The notes: a model not told the origin generated them from the sequence alone. Numbered from the stretch's first letter, positions 26,903 through 36,674 are shown. The stretch is DNA of 64,000 nucleotides from Clostridia bacterium (GCA_017467275.1 JAFTSN010000001.1:124001-188000); one strand, 5' to 3'. Translations and numbers: made by a program.

Positions 26903-27379
26903 TCAGCTGAGGATATCCGAAATGTAGGCCTTTACCTCCTCGCTCACGTAGCCGTCCAAGGGCTTGGAGAATTTGAGGAGGGTCCGAACGGTGGTCGAGC
27001 TCACGTGCAAAAGCTCCTGCGGACAAGGGATATAAAACACGTTCAACGTTTGATCGAGCTTGCGGCTCGCGTAAAAATTATAATTTTCGTACTCTGCGTC
27101 CTGACCGCCGCGAATCCCGCGGACGTAGACGTCTGCATTTTCCTTTTTCATAAGCTCCGCCGCCGTGCCCGAAAAGGAGACGAATTTAAGCCGATCCGTC
27201 TCGGGATACATGAGACGGAACATCTCCTCTCTTTCCTTGCGAGAAAAAAGGGGCGTCTTTTCAGGATTTTTCAAAAAAGCGACCACCACCTCGTCAAAGA
27301 CGGCAAGACAGCTGTCGATCACGGATTTATGCCCGAGAGTAGGCGGGTCAAACGTGCCCGCAAACACGCATTTTTTCAT
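26903..27379 (-). CDS. coaD: phosphopantetheine adenylyltransferase
   Basis: CoaD carries out the fourth step of coenzyme A synthesis. The 158-residue protein has GTFDPPTLGHKSVI (nucleotidyltransferase T/HxGH motif), the RGIRGGQDAEYE loop and the C-terminal HVSSTTVRTL motif. It follows rsmD by four bases, a common Firmicutes pair. Confidence 0.94.
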   Translation of the reverse strand: MKKCVFAGTFDPPTLGHKSVIDSCLAVFDEVVVAFLKNPEKTPLFSRKEREEMFRLMYPETDRLKFVSFSGTAAELMKKENADVYVRGIRGGQDAEYENYNFYASRKLDQTLNVFYIPCPQELLHVSSTTVRTLLKFSKPLDGYVSEEVKAYISDILS

Positions 27380-27383
27380 GTTT

Positions 27384-27926
27384 TTACTCCTTTGTAAAAA
27401 AGGTTAGATAGGTCTTGCCGTATTTTCGCTCATCGTATTTATAAAGCCCCTCGACCGACCCCTCGAAAGGGCGGTCACGCTCGCAAACAGCTATGCCGTT
27501 CTCACTTAAAAGCTTGCAGCTTGCAATGATTTCAAGCGCCTGTTTGCCATAGTCGAAGCGATAGGGCGGGTCGAGAAAAATGACGTCGAACTCCCCTCTC
27601 ATCACTCCAAGACAAGCGACAAAATCGAGATTGTAGACCTTTGCCTCCTCCCCTTTTTTCACCTTTAAAAGAGCTAAATTCTTTTCAAGAATCTTAACGC
27701 TATCTTTGGAGGCGTCGTTAAAAACGACCTCTTTTGCGCCGCGCGAAAGACATTCTATTCCCAACGCGCCGCTCCCCGAAAACAAGTCGAGAACCCTTGC
27801 GCCGATAAGCTTTAAAGAGAGGATATTGAACAGGGATTCCTTAACCCTGTCTGCCGTCGGGCGGACCTCCTCGCCCTTAAATTCGACGAGCACCCGACTT
27901 CTGAATTTTCCGCCGATAATTCTCAT
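27384..27926 (-). CDS. rsmD: 16S rRNA (guanine966-N2)-methyltransferase
   Basis: The 180-residue protein starts MRIIGGKFRSRVL, has PTADRVKESLFNIL, the SAM-binding VLDLFSGSGALGIECLSRGA and the catalytic DPPY motif (DVIFLDPPYRF). These are RsmD hallmarks. The gene is directly upstream of coaD in the same unit. It begins 9 bases after a small membrane-protein gene. Confidence 0.93.
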   Translation of the reverse strand: MRIIGGKFRSRVLVEFKGEEVRPTADRVKESLFNILSLKLIGARVLDLFSGSGALGIECLSRGAKEVVFNDASKDSVKILEKNLALLKVKKGEEAKVYNLDFVACLGVMRGEFDVIFLDPPYRFDYGKQALEIIASCKLLSENGIAVCERDRPFEGSVEGLYKYDERKYGKTYLTFFTKE

Positions 27927-27935
27927 ACCGCGCGG

Positions 27936-28685
27936 TTATCTACGCTTTCTGGGCTTGGTACCGGGCAAGCCGCCGTAGTTAATTTTCTTGGGCTTTGCCT
28001 GTGCCTCGAGCGCCTGTTTTGCCGCGATTTCCTGTTCGCGGAGCCGCTTGCTTCTGCGCTTATACGCACCCGCGATATACAGCCCGCCCGAAACGGCAAT
28101 GGGAATCAAGGCAAAGAGGGAAAGAAGATAGAAGTTGACGGACGCCCCCATTCTCGCAGCCATCTGGAAGGGCAGAATAATCCAGCCCGCCAACAGGTCG
28201 AAAATAATGACGAACGCACTCAACGCGCCGTTCATTTCCCCCGCAGCGATCGCTTGACTGTTCGCGCCGAACAGGATCGAAGAAACGATAATCGCGCCCG
28301 AGATGATCCCGCCCATCACAAAGCCTTTCCAAGGGCGGTATTCCTTTTCGATCTTATATGCCGAAATATTCAGTTCGTCGCCGTATTGCATCGCGGAACG
28401 GCGTTTCATGTTGCCCGAAACGAGCATCTCATAGTGCGAACCGCCGCAAGAGAACATCAAAAGCCCGTTATAGGCGACCGAAACGATCCCGCAGACAATC
28501 GTCCACGTCACGAGCGAATTCATATTGATGTCGAGCTCTGTGCTCTCGCCGTCACCCATGCGGGCAAGCACGAGCATTAAAACCGCACTCGAAACGAAAT
28601 ACATCACCGACGGCGTGATCGCCTGCTTGAAGCATTCCCAAAAAATGCGCCAGACGGTTTTTGCTTTTGTTTTGATCACAGACAT
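27936..28685 (-). CDS. membrane protein of unknown function
   Basis: I do not recognise this 249-residue protein. It has about five to six membrane helices (near 22-42, 52-80, 118-142, 150-172 and 180-205) and a strongly basic tail from about 207 with Lys/Arg/Gln-rich sequence and PGTKPRKRR at the end. The tail lies on one side and could bind nucleic acid or the ribosome. The early segment SCGGSHYEMLVSGNMKRRSAMQYGD is cytoplasmic-loop-like. It sits between the 5-FCL gene and rsmD in the same unit. Confidence 0.65.
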   Translation of the reverse strand: MSVIKTKAKTVWRIFWECFKQAITPSVMYFVSSAVLMLVLARMGDGESTELDINMNSLVTWTIVCGIVSVAYNGLLMFSCGGSHYEMLVSGNMKRRSAMQYGDELNISAYKIEKEYRPWKGFVMGGIISGAIIVSSILFGANSQAIAAGEMNGALSAFVIIFDLLAGWIILPFQMAARMGASVNFYLLSLFALIPIAVSGGLYIAGAYKRRSKRLREQEIAAKQALEAQAKPKKINYGGLPGTKPRKRR

Positions 28686-28703
28686 AGTTTCCTCCGATTT
28701 TGA

Positions 28704-29291
28704 TTATTTACTCACTCTTATAATTTGTTTATCGGTTATAATCAACCTTGCGGGAATATCCCAAGGCTCGCTCGGCACGCTTTCCGTAAGCTGGAAATCA
28801 TAGCACCACGCAACGGGCAGGGCTTCAGGGTGCTCCGCCAAAAAACGGTCGTAGTACCCGCCGCCGTAGCCGAGACGGTTTCCCTTTTTATCGATTGCAA
28901 GAAGAGGCAAAACGACGACGTCAATTCCGCCTGCGTAAACCTCTCCGACAGGCTCCCGAATTCCGAGAGAGGAAAGGGAAAAATCCTCTCCGATTGGTAC
29001 GGCAAACATTTTTCCACCCTCGAGCCTAGGACAGTACACGGCTTTGCCCGACTCTTGTAAGCGGGCGATCAGCTTGTCCGTCGGCGCCTCACCCGAAAAA
29101 GAAAGATAGACGAAATAGCGCGCTTTATCCCCCGCGGACGAAGAAAAAAACTTCTCGATAAGCGCGGCTTCTTTTAAATCGCGGTTTTCGTTTTCAGCGC
29201 GACGGCATTTCATAAAAAGACGCAAACTTCGCTTCCGCTCTGCCGCCGTTTTCCTTTCTTTCGGTAGAATAGAAAAATTACTCGTATTCAT
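28704..29291 (-). CDS. 5-formyltetrahydrofolate cyclo-ligase
   Basis: This enzyme converts 5-formyl-THF to 5,10-methenyl-THF with ATP. The motif GNRLGYGGGYYDRFL near 145-158 is diagnostic, with the N-terminal Lys/Arg segment (KERKTAAERKRSLRLFMK) and VVLPLLAIDKKG. I chose ATG 29291, which overlaps the end of alr by 14 bases and has a GGAG site, giving 195 residues. A longer upstream start inside alr would add 41 residues that do not fit the family. Confidence 0.88.
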   Translation of the reverse strand: MNTSNFSILPKERKTAAERKRSLRLFMKCRRAENENRDLKEAALIEKFFSSSAGDKARYFVYLSFSGEAPTDKLIARLQESGKAVYCPRLEGGKMFAVPIGEDFSLSSLGIREPVGEVYAGGIDVVVLPLLAIDKKGNRLGYGGGYYDRFLAEHPEALPVAWCYDFQLTESVPSEPWDIPARLIITDKQIIRVSK

Positions 29292-30339
29292 AGACAAACT
29301 CCGCGCGACGGGTCGCCGCACACAAGACCTCATAGGAGATCGTTCCCTCCCGCGCCGCCGATTCGTTCGCGTCCGAGAGAACGGGCACAAGCGCACCCCG
29401 CTCTTTTTTGCCACGCATTAACGCGACGTCCATGCAAAGATTGTTCAAGCCCTTTTTATCTAGCGCGCCGCTCCGTTTTCCGTCACGGAGAAAGCCGTCG
29501 GCATAGCCCACGCGAAGAGCGGTGATTTGCTCTCCCCGTTCAGGTTGTCTCATTTCCGCCGAGTCATACCCCGCGCCGCCAAAGGAATATTTCCTCGTCG
29601 AGACGGCATAGGCAAGCACTGTCATGGCTTTTTTGAGTGGAGGCAAAGCGGAAATCCCCGCTTCTTTACCGATAGGCAAATAGCCGTAAAGCCCTAGCCC
29701 CACGCGCACCATGTCCAAAGCGAACGCTTTGCCAAGCAGTGCGCCGTAGGTTGCCGAAAGGTGGCAACAGAGCACGGGATAATAGCGCGCCGCAACTGCT
29801 TTCATGCGCAAAAACAGACGGAGCTGATTTTGCGATTCAGCGAGCTCTTGGGTGTAGAGATGAGAATATAATCCCTCCACGAGGACGAACTGCTCCCGTT
29901 TCAAAAAGGTACACACCCTGCCGAGCATGGACGCATTCATACCGTAACGGTTCATGCCCGTATTGACTTTTAAATGTACACTGACCGACCGTTTTAGGTC
30001 CGTTGCCGCGTTTGCCATAAGCCGTGCCGTGAATAGGTCGGGCACCGTGGCAATCAAGCCGCTTTGAACGATCGCCCTCGCCTCCGTCGCCGTGACAGGC
30101 GGAGTTAAAACAAGAATGGGCTTTCCGCATGCCGCCGTCCGAATCGCCAAGCCCTCGCTCAACAGCGCGACGGCAAACATATCCGCCTCTGCCTCGAGCG
30201 CGCAGACCACTCGCTCCGCGCCGTGACCGTAGGCGTCCGCTTTCACGACCGCGCAGAGCTTCGTTTTTGTAAGCTCCTTAAATGCGGCGGCGTTTTCTTT
30301 GATTGCTTTTAAATTGACTCTTGCGATTACTTTTTGCAC
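29278..30339 (-). CDS. alr: alanine racemase
   Basis: Alr makes D-alanine for peptidoglycan. The 353-residue protein has the PLP-lysine motif VVKADAYGHG near 32-41, the HLKVNTGMNRYG strand and the C-terminal RVGYADGFLR region. The N-terminus MQKVIARVNLKAIKENA is typical. It starts about 40 bases downstream of the repeated promoter element at 30378-30398 and overlaps the folate gene downstream. Confidence 0.94.
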   Translation of the reverse strand: MQKVIARVNLKAIKENAAAFKELTKTKLCAVVKADAYGHGAERVVCALEAEADMFAVALLSEGLAIRTAACGKPILVLTPPVTATEARAIVQSGLIATVPDLFTARLMANAATDLKRSVSVHLKVNTGMNRYGMNASMLGRVCTFLKREQFVLVEGLYSHLYTQELAESQNQLRLFLRMKAVAARYYPVLCCHLSATYGALLGKAFALDMVRVGLGLYGYLPIGKEAGISALPPLKKAMTVLAYAVSTRKYSFGGAGYDSAEMRQPERGEQITALRVGYADGFLRDGKRSGALDKKGLNNLCMDVALMRGKKERGALVPVLSDANESAAREGTISYEVLCAATRRAEFVYEYE

Positions 30340-30377
30340 CCTTTATTATATGCCGCGAACGGGTAAAAAAGGTGTGT

Positions 30378-30398
30378 GTTTTATTCCTTTATAGTATA
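30378..30398 (-). promoter_or_regulatory. repeated promoter-leader element upstream of alr
   Basis: The minus-strand -10 TATACT is followed by ATAAAGGAATAAAAC, identical to the copies ahead of the giant helicase and the beta-propeller glycosidase. No consensus -35 is visible at 17-18 bases. Beyond the shared stretch the leader differs (ACACACC then TTTTTT). It lies 12 bases beyond the end of the zinc-ribbon gene upstream. Confidence 0.65.
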
Positions 30399-30409
30399 GA
30401 TAAGAAAAC

Positions 30410-31111
30410 TTACTCTCCGTAGAGGATTCTGTGACAGCTGTCGCACTCGATCGTCGAGCCTGCGGTGAGCTTGTTGACCGCCGCAAGAGGCGGCTCCATG
30501 CCGCAGTAGGGACAGCGCTTATCGTGTAATTGTCCCACGACGGGGAATATCTTCTCCTTTCGCTTATTTAAGTATCGCTCCATGGTTTCGGGAGACACAT
30601 CCTTTTTCGCTTCCTTAAGCCGCGCCTCGATTGCCTGCCGTTCTTCCTCTCTCGAATCCTTAACGGCGGCATATTTCTCCTGCGCCTCTTTATACTGCTT
30701 CTGCATAGTCAGAACCTGCTTTTTCAGCTTTTTATATTCCTCGTCCGTGGCGTTGATTGTCGCAATCAGCGCATTCAAACTTGCCTTGAGCTTTTTAAAC
30801 TGCTCCAAGAGCGCAAGCGCATTTTTCTTATAGAACGCGACGTCCGCACCGTTTTCCATGAGCTCGTCGACGTTGGAGAAATCCTTGAGCGTCTCCTCTG
30901 CCTCCGCCGCTTTTTTTGCCAACGCAGCCACCTCTCCCTCGAGCTGTTTTGCTTTCACGTCGAGAAGATCGAGCTTCTCCGCTGCGCTCATGAGGAATTT
31001 TTTCGCCTGCACGTATTCCTTACGCTCCTTACTCGAGGAAAGCTCGCGCTCTAAAGCGTAGAGCTCCTCGTCGATCTTCTGATAGTTTAAAATAGCCTGT
31101 AACTGTGACAT
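30410..31111 (-). CDS. coiled-coil protein with C-terminal C4 zinc ribbon (CT398/YbgG-like)
   Basis: The 233-residue protein is mostly a long coiled coil (about 10-180, Lys/Glu/Ala-rich) followed by a zinc ribbon with CPYCG and CDSCHRIL near the C-terminus. This layout is the C4-type zinc ribbon family (CT398-like), which often sits next to nif3. I chose ATG 31111 behind a strong GGAGGAGG site; the upstream alternative overlaps nif3. The function is not known; nucleic-acid binding or a link to secretion has been proposed for relatives. Confidence 0.82.
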   Translation of the reverse strand: MSQLQAILNYQKIDEELYALERELSSSKERKEYVQAKKFLMSAAEKLDLLDVKAKQLEGEVAALAKKAAEAEETLKDFSNVDELMENGADVAFYKKNALALLEQFKKLKASLNALIATINATDEEYKKLKKQVLTMQKQYKEAQEKYAAVKDSREEERQAIEARLKEAKKDVSPETMERYLNKRKEKIFPVVGQLHDKRCPYCGMEPPLAAVNKLTAGSTIECDSCHRILYGE

Positions 31112-31125
31112 AAGTCCTCCTCCCG

Positions 31126-31968
31126 TTAAAGCAGCTCCGTATCCGTGAAAAGTTCGCACGGAAGTTCTGTCTGCCGACGGATTTTATCATAATATTTTTC
31201 AAAGCCGTAAGCCTCGGACGCATAATGCGTGAGCGCGATCACGGCGATTCCTTGCTCTTTTGCCGCGGCAAGGACGTGGTGTTTGAAATCGGACGAAATC
31301 AAAACGTCCGCTTTTGTTTTGACGGCAAAGGCGAGTCCTTCCTCGTCGCCGCCCGCGCCGCAAAAGCTTGCCGCTTTTTTTACGGCGGTCTTTCCGTTTT
31401 TATAAACGCTTACCCGCTCGGTGGAAAACTCCTGCTTAATTGCATCTACCAACCCGTCTAGGTCGCATTCGGGCACGGAATAGCTTCTGCCGTAACCGCC
31501 CTTCGCCTCGCCCGCGGCAAGCGTTATCATAATCTCAGGCTCCGCTTCGATCGCTTTCCCTGCCACGCAGGTTGCGGCCCTCAAAACACCCTGCATCAGA
31601 CTCTCGTCTGTGCCGCCTGCGGCGCCGTCGAGATTCAAGTGCATGGAGATGACGGAAATGCCGTTTTTGATACATTCCATGAGCTTATCGCCCGTTTTTA
31701 AAGGGTCGCGCCCGCTCTCCACGCAAAGATTGCCAAGCTTTGCATAAATGGCGGGATGATGAGTCACGACCAAATTTTTCCCCGTCTCTTTCGCCCGCCT
31801 AATCGCCGCCGAGGACAGATCTAGGGAAAATATCACGCCCGTGATCTCCGCGCCAACGTCGACGAGAATTCCGCTATTGTCGTATGCCCCGTGAGAAGCA
31901 CAGAACGCGTCGCTCAACGCCTTGGGGGCAAACCGATCGAGAAGTTTATAAAATTCACTTAATTTCAC
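31126..31968 (-). CDS. Nif3-like dinuclear metal-centre protein (DUF34)
   Basis: The 280-residue protein has the Nif3/YqfO fold markers: early SHGAYDNSGILVDVG, metal ligands in VVTHHPAIY near 70, ISMHLNLD near 110 and SSDFKHHVLAAAKEQ with ALTHYASE near the end. Members form hexamers with two metals. The substrate is debated (GTP cyclohydrolase I type 2 is one common annotation). It overlaps trmK by 14 bases, as in the standard rpoD-trmK-nif3 order. Confidence 0.9.
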   Translation of the reverse strand: MKLSEFYKLLDRFAPKALSDAFCASHGAYDNSGILVDVGAEITGVIFSLDLSSAAIRRAKETGKNLVVTHHPAIYAKLGNLCVESGRDPLKTGDKLMECIKNGISVISMHLNLDGAAGGTDESLMQGVLRAATCVAGKAIEAEPEIMITLAAGEAKGGYGRSYSVPECDLDGLVDAIKQEFSTERVSVYKNGKTAVKKAASFCGAGGDEEGLAFAVKTKADVLISSDFKHHVLAAAKEQGIAVIALTHYASEAYGFEKYYDKIRRQTELPCELFTDTELL

Positions 31969-32644
31969 CGCTCAACACTCCTTTGAGTTTCTCTGCGCGT
32001 TCCTCAAACGCCGTTCGGCTTTTTTCCTTTAGCGACGTTCCCGCTTCAACGATATACCGCTCGATATCTAAGAGCTTCTTTTGCAACCACTCCAAAAACG
32101 CTTGAGGTCTCTCACGAATATTATCCCGACCGAACTCGAGCTCTGCCGCGGAATAGCTCTGCGGCGTTTCGCCCTCTTTTCGTCTGTGCCCGACGATAAG
32201 ATCGTAAAATTTCCCGTCGCGAAAGGTGAAATCCCGTTCGATATACCCGCCGTTTTCCAAAAGATACCGACGAAGCCGCTCGCTGTCGTGCATGGGCTGA
32301 AAAACAAAAGTTTCAGGCAGAAAGCCGTGCGTTTCGTCGGATAAGATTTTCACAATCTCAAAGCCGCCCATACCCGCAATCAAGACCTCGTCCGTTTCCC
32401 GTCCGATTCCCGCAAAGCCGTCGCCGACCACGCCGCGCGCCCTGCCTGCCTTGACGTAGGGCATTAATAACGTTTCTGCTTTTTTAAGACTCTGCGCGCT
32501 GATATCGGAAAAAATCGCAAATTCGCAAAGCCCGTTTTTGAGCGCATATTCGCTGCAATAGCCGTGATCGCACCCGACGTCGGCAAAAATTTTCGCCCTT
32601 TTGAGGTGAGCGCAGACGGTCTCGATGCGCTTTTCGCGGCGCAT
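31955..32644 (-). CDS. trmK: tRNA (adenine22-N1)-methyltransferase
   Basis: The 229-residue protein has the Rossmann SAM motif FADVGCDHGYCSEYAL near 17-32 and GGFEIVKIL, with VLIAGMGG as the second motif. TrmK methylates A22 of tRNA. Its start codon shares one base with the stop of rpoD (TAATG), the usual Firmicutes arrangement. Confidence 0.92.
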   Translation of the reverse strand: MRREKRIETVCAHLKRAKIFADVGCDHGYCSEYALKNGLCEFAIFSDISAQSLKKAETLLMPYVKAGRARGVVGDGFAGIGRETDEVLIAGMGGFEIVKILSDETHGFLPETFVFQPMHDSERLRRYLLENGGYIERDFTFRDGKFYDLIVGHRRKEGETPQSYSAAELEFGRDNIRERPQAFLEWLQKKLLDIERYIVEAGTSLKEKSRTAFEERAEKLKGVLSGEIK

Positions 32645-33696
32645 TAAAGGAAATCCTTTAATTTCTTACTTCTCGAGGGGTGACGGAGCTTTCTGAGCGC
32701 CTTTGCCTCGATCTGACGGATACGCTCACGCGTGACGTTGAACTCCTTGCCCACTTCTTCAAGCGTGCGGGGCTTGCCGTCGTCGATACCGTAGCGAAGC
32801 CGCAACACCTTTTCTTCTCGGGGCGTGAGCGTGTCGAGCACGTGGAAAAGCTGCTTTCGGAGCATATCCCCCGCCACGTAATCGCTGGGCGTGATTGCCT
32901 TGTCGTCCTCGATAAAGTCGCCAAGATGGCTGTCCTCCTCCTCGCCGATCGGGGTCTCGAGGGAGACGGGATCCTGCGCGATCTTTTGAATCTCGCCGAC
33001 GCGCTCCACCGATACGCCCATTCTCTCGGCAAGCTCCTCCATCGTGGGCTCTCTGCCAAGCTCCTGAAGCAGGATTCGCTGTTCGCGCGTGAGTTTATTG
33101 ATCGTCTCCACCATGTGCACGGGGATACGGATCGTACGCGCCTGATCGGCGATCGCACGGGTAATGGACTGACGAATCCACCACGTCGCGTAGGTCGAGA
33201 ACTTGAACCCCTTTTGATAGTCGAATTTTTCAACCGCTTTCATAAGCCCCATATTTCCCTCTTGAATGAGGTCCAAAAAGAGCATACCGCGACCGACGTA
33301 ACGCTTTGCAATCGACACGACGAGACGTAAGTTTGCTTCGGAGAGCCGCTTTTTCGCCGCCTCGTCCCCCTCCTGCATACGCTGGGCAAGCTCAATCTCC
33401 TCGTCCGCGGACAACAGGGGCACCTTACCGATGTCTTTCAAATACATCTTGACGGGGTCGTCGAGACCGATATCGGAGAGCGCCTGCTCAAAGAGCTCAC
33501 GCTCGCGCTCGTCCTCGTCGACGATCTGAATCCCCGCTTCGCCGAGCGACTTATAAATATAGTCGATCTGATTGGGGTTGGTGTCGAGTTTTTCCAGAAT
33601 ATCGCAGAGTGCGTTCGTGGAAATGGAGCCCTTCATCTTATAGTTGTCGATGATGCCCTTCAACACTTCGTTGAGTTTTTGCTCGGATATATTCAC
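32644..33696 (-). CDS. rpoD: primary sigma factor (sigma-A)
   Basis: The 350-residue protein starts at GTG 33696 behind CGGAGGA. It has a region 1.1-like N-terminus, region 1.2 ([26 protein letters not shown]), region 2 ([37 protein letters not shown]), region 3 ([11 protein letters not shown]) and region 4 with the helix-turn-helix [20 protein letters not shown]. It directs transcription of most genes, in line with the TTGACA/TATAAT boxes seen throughout this window. It lies between dnaG and trmK. A palindrome (33723-33739) sits just upstream. Confidence 0.97.
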   Translation of the reverse strand: MNISEQKLNEVLKGIIDNYKMKGSISTNALCDILEKLDTNPNQIDYIYKSLGEAGIQIVDEDERERELFEQALSDIGLDDPVKMYLKDIGKVPLLSADEEIELAQRMQEGDEAAKKRLSEANLRLVVSIAKRYVGRGMLFLDLIQEGNMGLMKAVEKFDYQKGFKFSTYATWWIRQSITRAIADQARTIRIPVHMVETINKLTREQRILLQELGREPTMEELAERMGVSVERVGEIQKIAQDPVSLETPIGEEEDSHLGDFIEDDKAITPSDYVAGDMLRKQLFHVLDTLTPREEKVLRLRYGIDDGKPRTLEEVGKEFNVTRERIRQIEAKALRKLRHPSRSKKLKDFL

Positions 33697-33722
33697 TGTT
33701 TTATCCTCCGTTTATACCCTAT

Positions 33723-33739
33723 ATACGGAATTACCGTAT
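33723..33739. promoter_or_regulatory. short inverted repeat between dnaG and rpoD
   Basis: ATACGG and CCGTAT enclose AATTA, just past the dnaG stop and before the rpoD ribosome site. On the plus strand it is followed by a T-run, but no plus-strand transcript needs ending here. On the minus strand it may be a small leader hairpin. Weak evidence. Confidence 0.35.
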
Positions 33740-33746
33740 TTTTTCT

Positions 33747-35516
33747 TTATTTAGAAAGTTTTGTGTAATACGCGATCTTTTGCGCGAGCTCCTTACGCTT
33801 CGCACTGTCGCGCTCCTCTGAAAATAGCCTCGTATACTCCCGCGCAAGTCGGGCGTTCTTCTCCTTTTCGAGCGTTCTCACGCTGTCGAGGAAAAACCGC
33901 TCCGCCGTGGGGCCCGAGAGCTTGTCCCCATAGTTGAGATCAAGAATCTCGTTGAACTCCGCGCAATCCTCCTCGAGAATCTCAAAAAGCTCGCTCGGCC
34001 GCGCTCGCTCGCCCGCACGTTCGTGCTCTATAACATATTCGGCGATCAGCTTATGCACGCTGTTTTCAAAGTCAATTCCGCTTAAGTCAAGATCCTTGGC
34101 ATAGGGTGCGGAAAAGAGCTTTGCCGCCAAAATGAAACGCTCTGCCTTGCGGTATTTATCCGTTCCCGCTTCCTTCGCCTCGGGCTTTGCAATCTCCACA
34201 GGCTTTTCCGCAGGCAAATTATGAAGATCTCGCTCAAGAGACTGATAGGTGATGCCCGTCTTATCCCGAAGCTTTTTCAAAAGTTCTTCCTTTTCGCTCT
34301 CGCTCTCCGCCGTCCTGACCACCTTCAACGCCTCGGCTAGGAACGCCCGCTTTTCCTCCGTCCTTGAAAGGTCGTATTTGCTCTCAAGGGAATGAAGCTT
34401 ATAGTCAATGAGCGGCATAGCGGCGTCAAGACACGCCTGATACGCCTCCTTGCCCTGCTTTGCCACGTCGTCGGGATCAAGTCCGTCGGGCAAGGGCACG
34501 ACGCGCACGTTCAAATGCTCGTCCTTTAATATTTCAAGCCCTCTCAAATCGGCTTTCCGACCCGCGAAATCCCCGTCGTAGCTAATGAGCACGTTCTCCG
34601 AATAGCGTTTCACAAGCCGTGCTTGATCTTTCGTGAGCGAAGTACCCATGGACGCGACGACGTTCGTAAAACCCGCCTGATAGAGAGAGATCGTATCCAT
34701 ATACCCCTCGACGATAATAACCTCTTTTAAGGGAGACGTACGCTTGAGTTTTTTAAGCAGATTGATATTATAGAGGGTCTTGCTCTTATTAAACAGCAAG
34801 GACTCCTTGGTGTTTTTGTATTTGGCGAAATCGGACTTTTCAAGAAGTCTGCCGCCGAAGCCGATCACTTCGTCAAATGCGTTGATAATCGGGAAAATGA
34901 GCCGCCCCGCCTGCGTGTCTACAAGCTTGCCGTTTTTGGATTCGGTCAGAACGCCGCTGTCAATGAGATCGGCGCGAGAATAGCCTTTCCCCGCAAGGTA
35001 GTCGGGTAAAGAGAAGAAGTCGAGAGAGGCGCCCAACCCGAATTTTTTAACCGTCGTGGGCGCAAGCGCACGGTTGGATATATACTGAAGATGCGCTTCC
35101 GCTTCCCCCGAATAGAGGTTGGCAAGATAGAATCGCGCACTATCCAGTAAAATCTTGACGTGATTATCTCTGCGCCGTTTCTGTTCAGCCGCCTTTTCCG
35201 TGTCGAAATTAGATTCAGGCACTTCCATTTTCGCGCGCGCCGCCAAAATACGCACCGCGCCCATGAAGTCCGTGGATTCAATCTCCTGCACAAACTTGAC
35301 GACGTCACCCGAAACGCCGCAACCGAAGCAGTGATAGAACTGCTCGGCTTCATTGACTGCAAAGGACGGGGTCCGCTCGTGGTGGAAGGGACAGCACGCC
35401 CAATGGGTGTTCCCCTTTTTATCGAGAGAGGCGTAGCCCGCGATGACTTCCACAATATTATTTTTCGCTTTCAATTCCTGCATGAACTGTGCGTCCACGC
35501 CGCGGGAAATGCTCAT
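33747..35516 (-). CDS. dnaG: DNA primase
   Basis: DnaG lays RNA primers on the lagging strand. The 589-residue protein has an N-terminal CHC2 zinc finger (CCPFHHE...YHCFGCG, near 41-66), the RNA polymerase core with the TOPRIM motif VIIVEGYMDT near 266, YDGDFAG, and a C-terminal helicase-interacting part. The start overlaps the dgt stop as ATGA. dgt-dnaG-rpoD is a conserved macromolecular synthesis cluster in Firmicutes. Confidence 0.96.
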   Translation of the reverse strand: MSISRGVDAQFMQELKAKNNIVEVIAGYASLDKKGNTHWACCPFHHERTPSFAVNEAEQFYHCFGCGVSGDVVKFVQEIESTDFMGAVRILAARAKMEVPESNFDTEKAAEQKRRRDNHVKILLDSARFYLANLYSGEAEAHLQYISNRALAPTTVKKFGLGASLDFFSLPDYLAGKGYSRADLIDSGVLTESKNGKLVDTQAGRLIFPIINAFDEVIGFGGRLLEKSDFAKYKNTKESLLFNKSKTLYNINLLKKLKRTSPLKEVIIVEGYMDTISLYQAGFTNVVASMGTSLTKDQARLVKRYSENVLISYDGDFAGRKADLRGLEILKDEHLNVRVVPLPDGLDPDDVAKQGKEAYQACLDAAMPLIDYKLHSLESKYDLSRTEEKRAFLAEALKVVRTAESESEKEELLKKLRDKTGITYQSLERDLHNLPAEKPVEIAKPEAKEAGTDKYRKAERFILAAKLFSAPYAKDLDLSGIDFENSVHKLIAEYVIEHERAGERARPSELFEILEEDCAEFNEILDLNYGDKLSGPTAERFFLDSVRTLEKEKNARLAREYTRLFSEERDSAKRKELAQKIAYYTKLSK

Positions 35517-36553
35517 ACCGTCACACCTCCCAAGGAAAACGTTGAAGGAATGAATAAACTCTCGAACACGCTGATTGCATAGCGGTCGGTCATGCCCGAA
35601 AGGTAGTCGCAGACGATCTGCTCCTTCCCCGCCTCCCGCTCGTGCAGCAGATAAGTCTTGGGCAGCTTATCCACGTTTTTCATAAAATATTCATACATCT
35701 GCGTAAGCATGCGCTCCGCTCTTTCCTGCATGGATTTATTGGCAAGCACGTACACTCTTTTGAACATGAACGCGCGAAGCTCGTTCGTCGCCGACATGAC
35801 CTCGTCGGACATCTTCACCTCGTTTTTGCCGAGGGAATTGACGTAGATATCCGTGATTGCGGTGTTAATGCGCTCCTTGGTCGCCCTGCCCAGCACCGAA
35901 ACGGCGGTTTTGGGAAGATCCTCCGCCTTAAATATCCCCGCGCGGATAGCGTCCTCTATATCGTGATTGATATACGCGATCCGATCGGCAAGAGAGACCG
36001 CCGCGCCCTCGAGCGTGGCGGGATTTCCGTCGCTCTTATGCTGCAAAATGCCGTCCCTGACTTCTGCCGTGAGGTTGAGACCTTTGCCTTCTTTTTCGAG
36101 AACGTCCACCACACGCAGAGATTGGACGTTGTGTTCAAACCCATTCGGATTAAGCTTGTCCAAAACCCGTTCACCGACATGTCCGAAGGGGGTATGTCCG
36201 AGATCATGCCCAAGCGCAATGGCTTCCGCAAGATCCTCGTTCAAGGCGAGTGCGCGAGCGATTGAGCGGGCGATCTGCGAGACGTCGAAGGTATGCGTCA
36301 ATCGGGTGATATAATGATCCCCCTCAGGCGCAAAAAACACCTGCGTTTTGTTTTTTAAGCGTTTAAAGGAATTGCTGTAAATAATTCTGTCACGGTCGCG
36401 CTGGAAATCGGTGCGGAACGCGCAAGGCTTTTCCTCTCTCGCTCTGCCTGCCGTTTGGGAGGATTTTTTTGCATACGGCGAAAGGTATTTTTCTTCCGTC
36501 TCGAAAATGCGGGCTTTCGCCGAAGTCATGCCCGTCTTTTTAAGCTCGTCCAT
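35513..36553 (-). CDS. dgt: dGTP triphosphohydrolase-like HD protein
   Basis: The 346-residue protein has HD-domain metal ligands in HTFDVSQIARSIAR (His), GHDLGHTPFGHVGE (His-Asp) and the later DRIAYINHDIEDA (Asp). TDFQRDRDRIIYSNSFKRLKNKTQVF at the start is typical of the Dgt/deoxyguanosinetriphosphate triphosphohydrolase family. These enzymes cleave dNTPs to deoxynucleoside and triphosphate. It is the first gene of the dnaG-rpoD unit; an AT-rich leader precedes it with TATAAT near 36590. Confidence 0.9.
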   Translation of the reverse strand: MDELKKTGMTSAKARIFETEEKYLSPYAKKSSQTAGRAREEKPCAFRTDFQRDRDRIIYSNSFKRLKNKTQVFFAPEGDHYITRLTHTFDVSQIARSIARALALNEDLAEAIALGHDLGHTPFGHVGERVLDKLNPNGFEHNVQSLRVVDVLEKEGKGLNLTAEVRDGILQHKSDGNPATLEGAAVSLADRIAYINHDIEDAIRAGIFKAEDLPKTAVSVLGRATKERINTAITDIYVNSLGKNEVKMSDEVMSATNELRAFMFKRVYVLANKSMQERAERMLTQMYEYFMKNVDKLPKTYLLHEREAGKEQIVCDYLSGMTDRYAISVFESLFIPSTFSLGGVTV

Positions 36554-36674
36554 TGCTTTCCTCCCTCGTTTTTATTTCTATATTATATATTCGACGTTTT
36601 TTTCGGATTTCCTCTTTTTTTACGAAAATTTTCCGAATTTTTTTCATTCTGAAGCTTTTTAAGCCAAAAAAAGC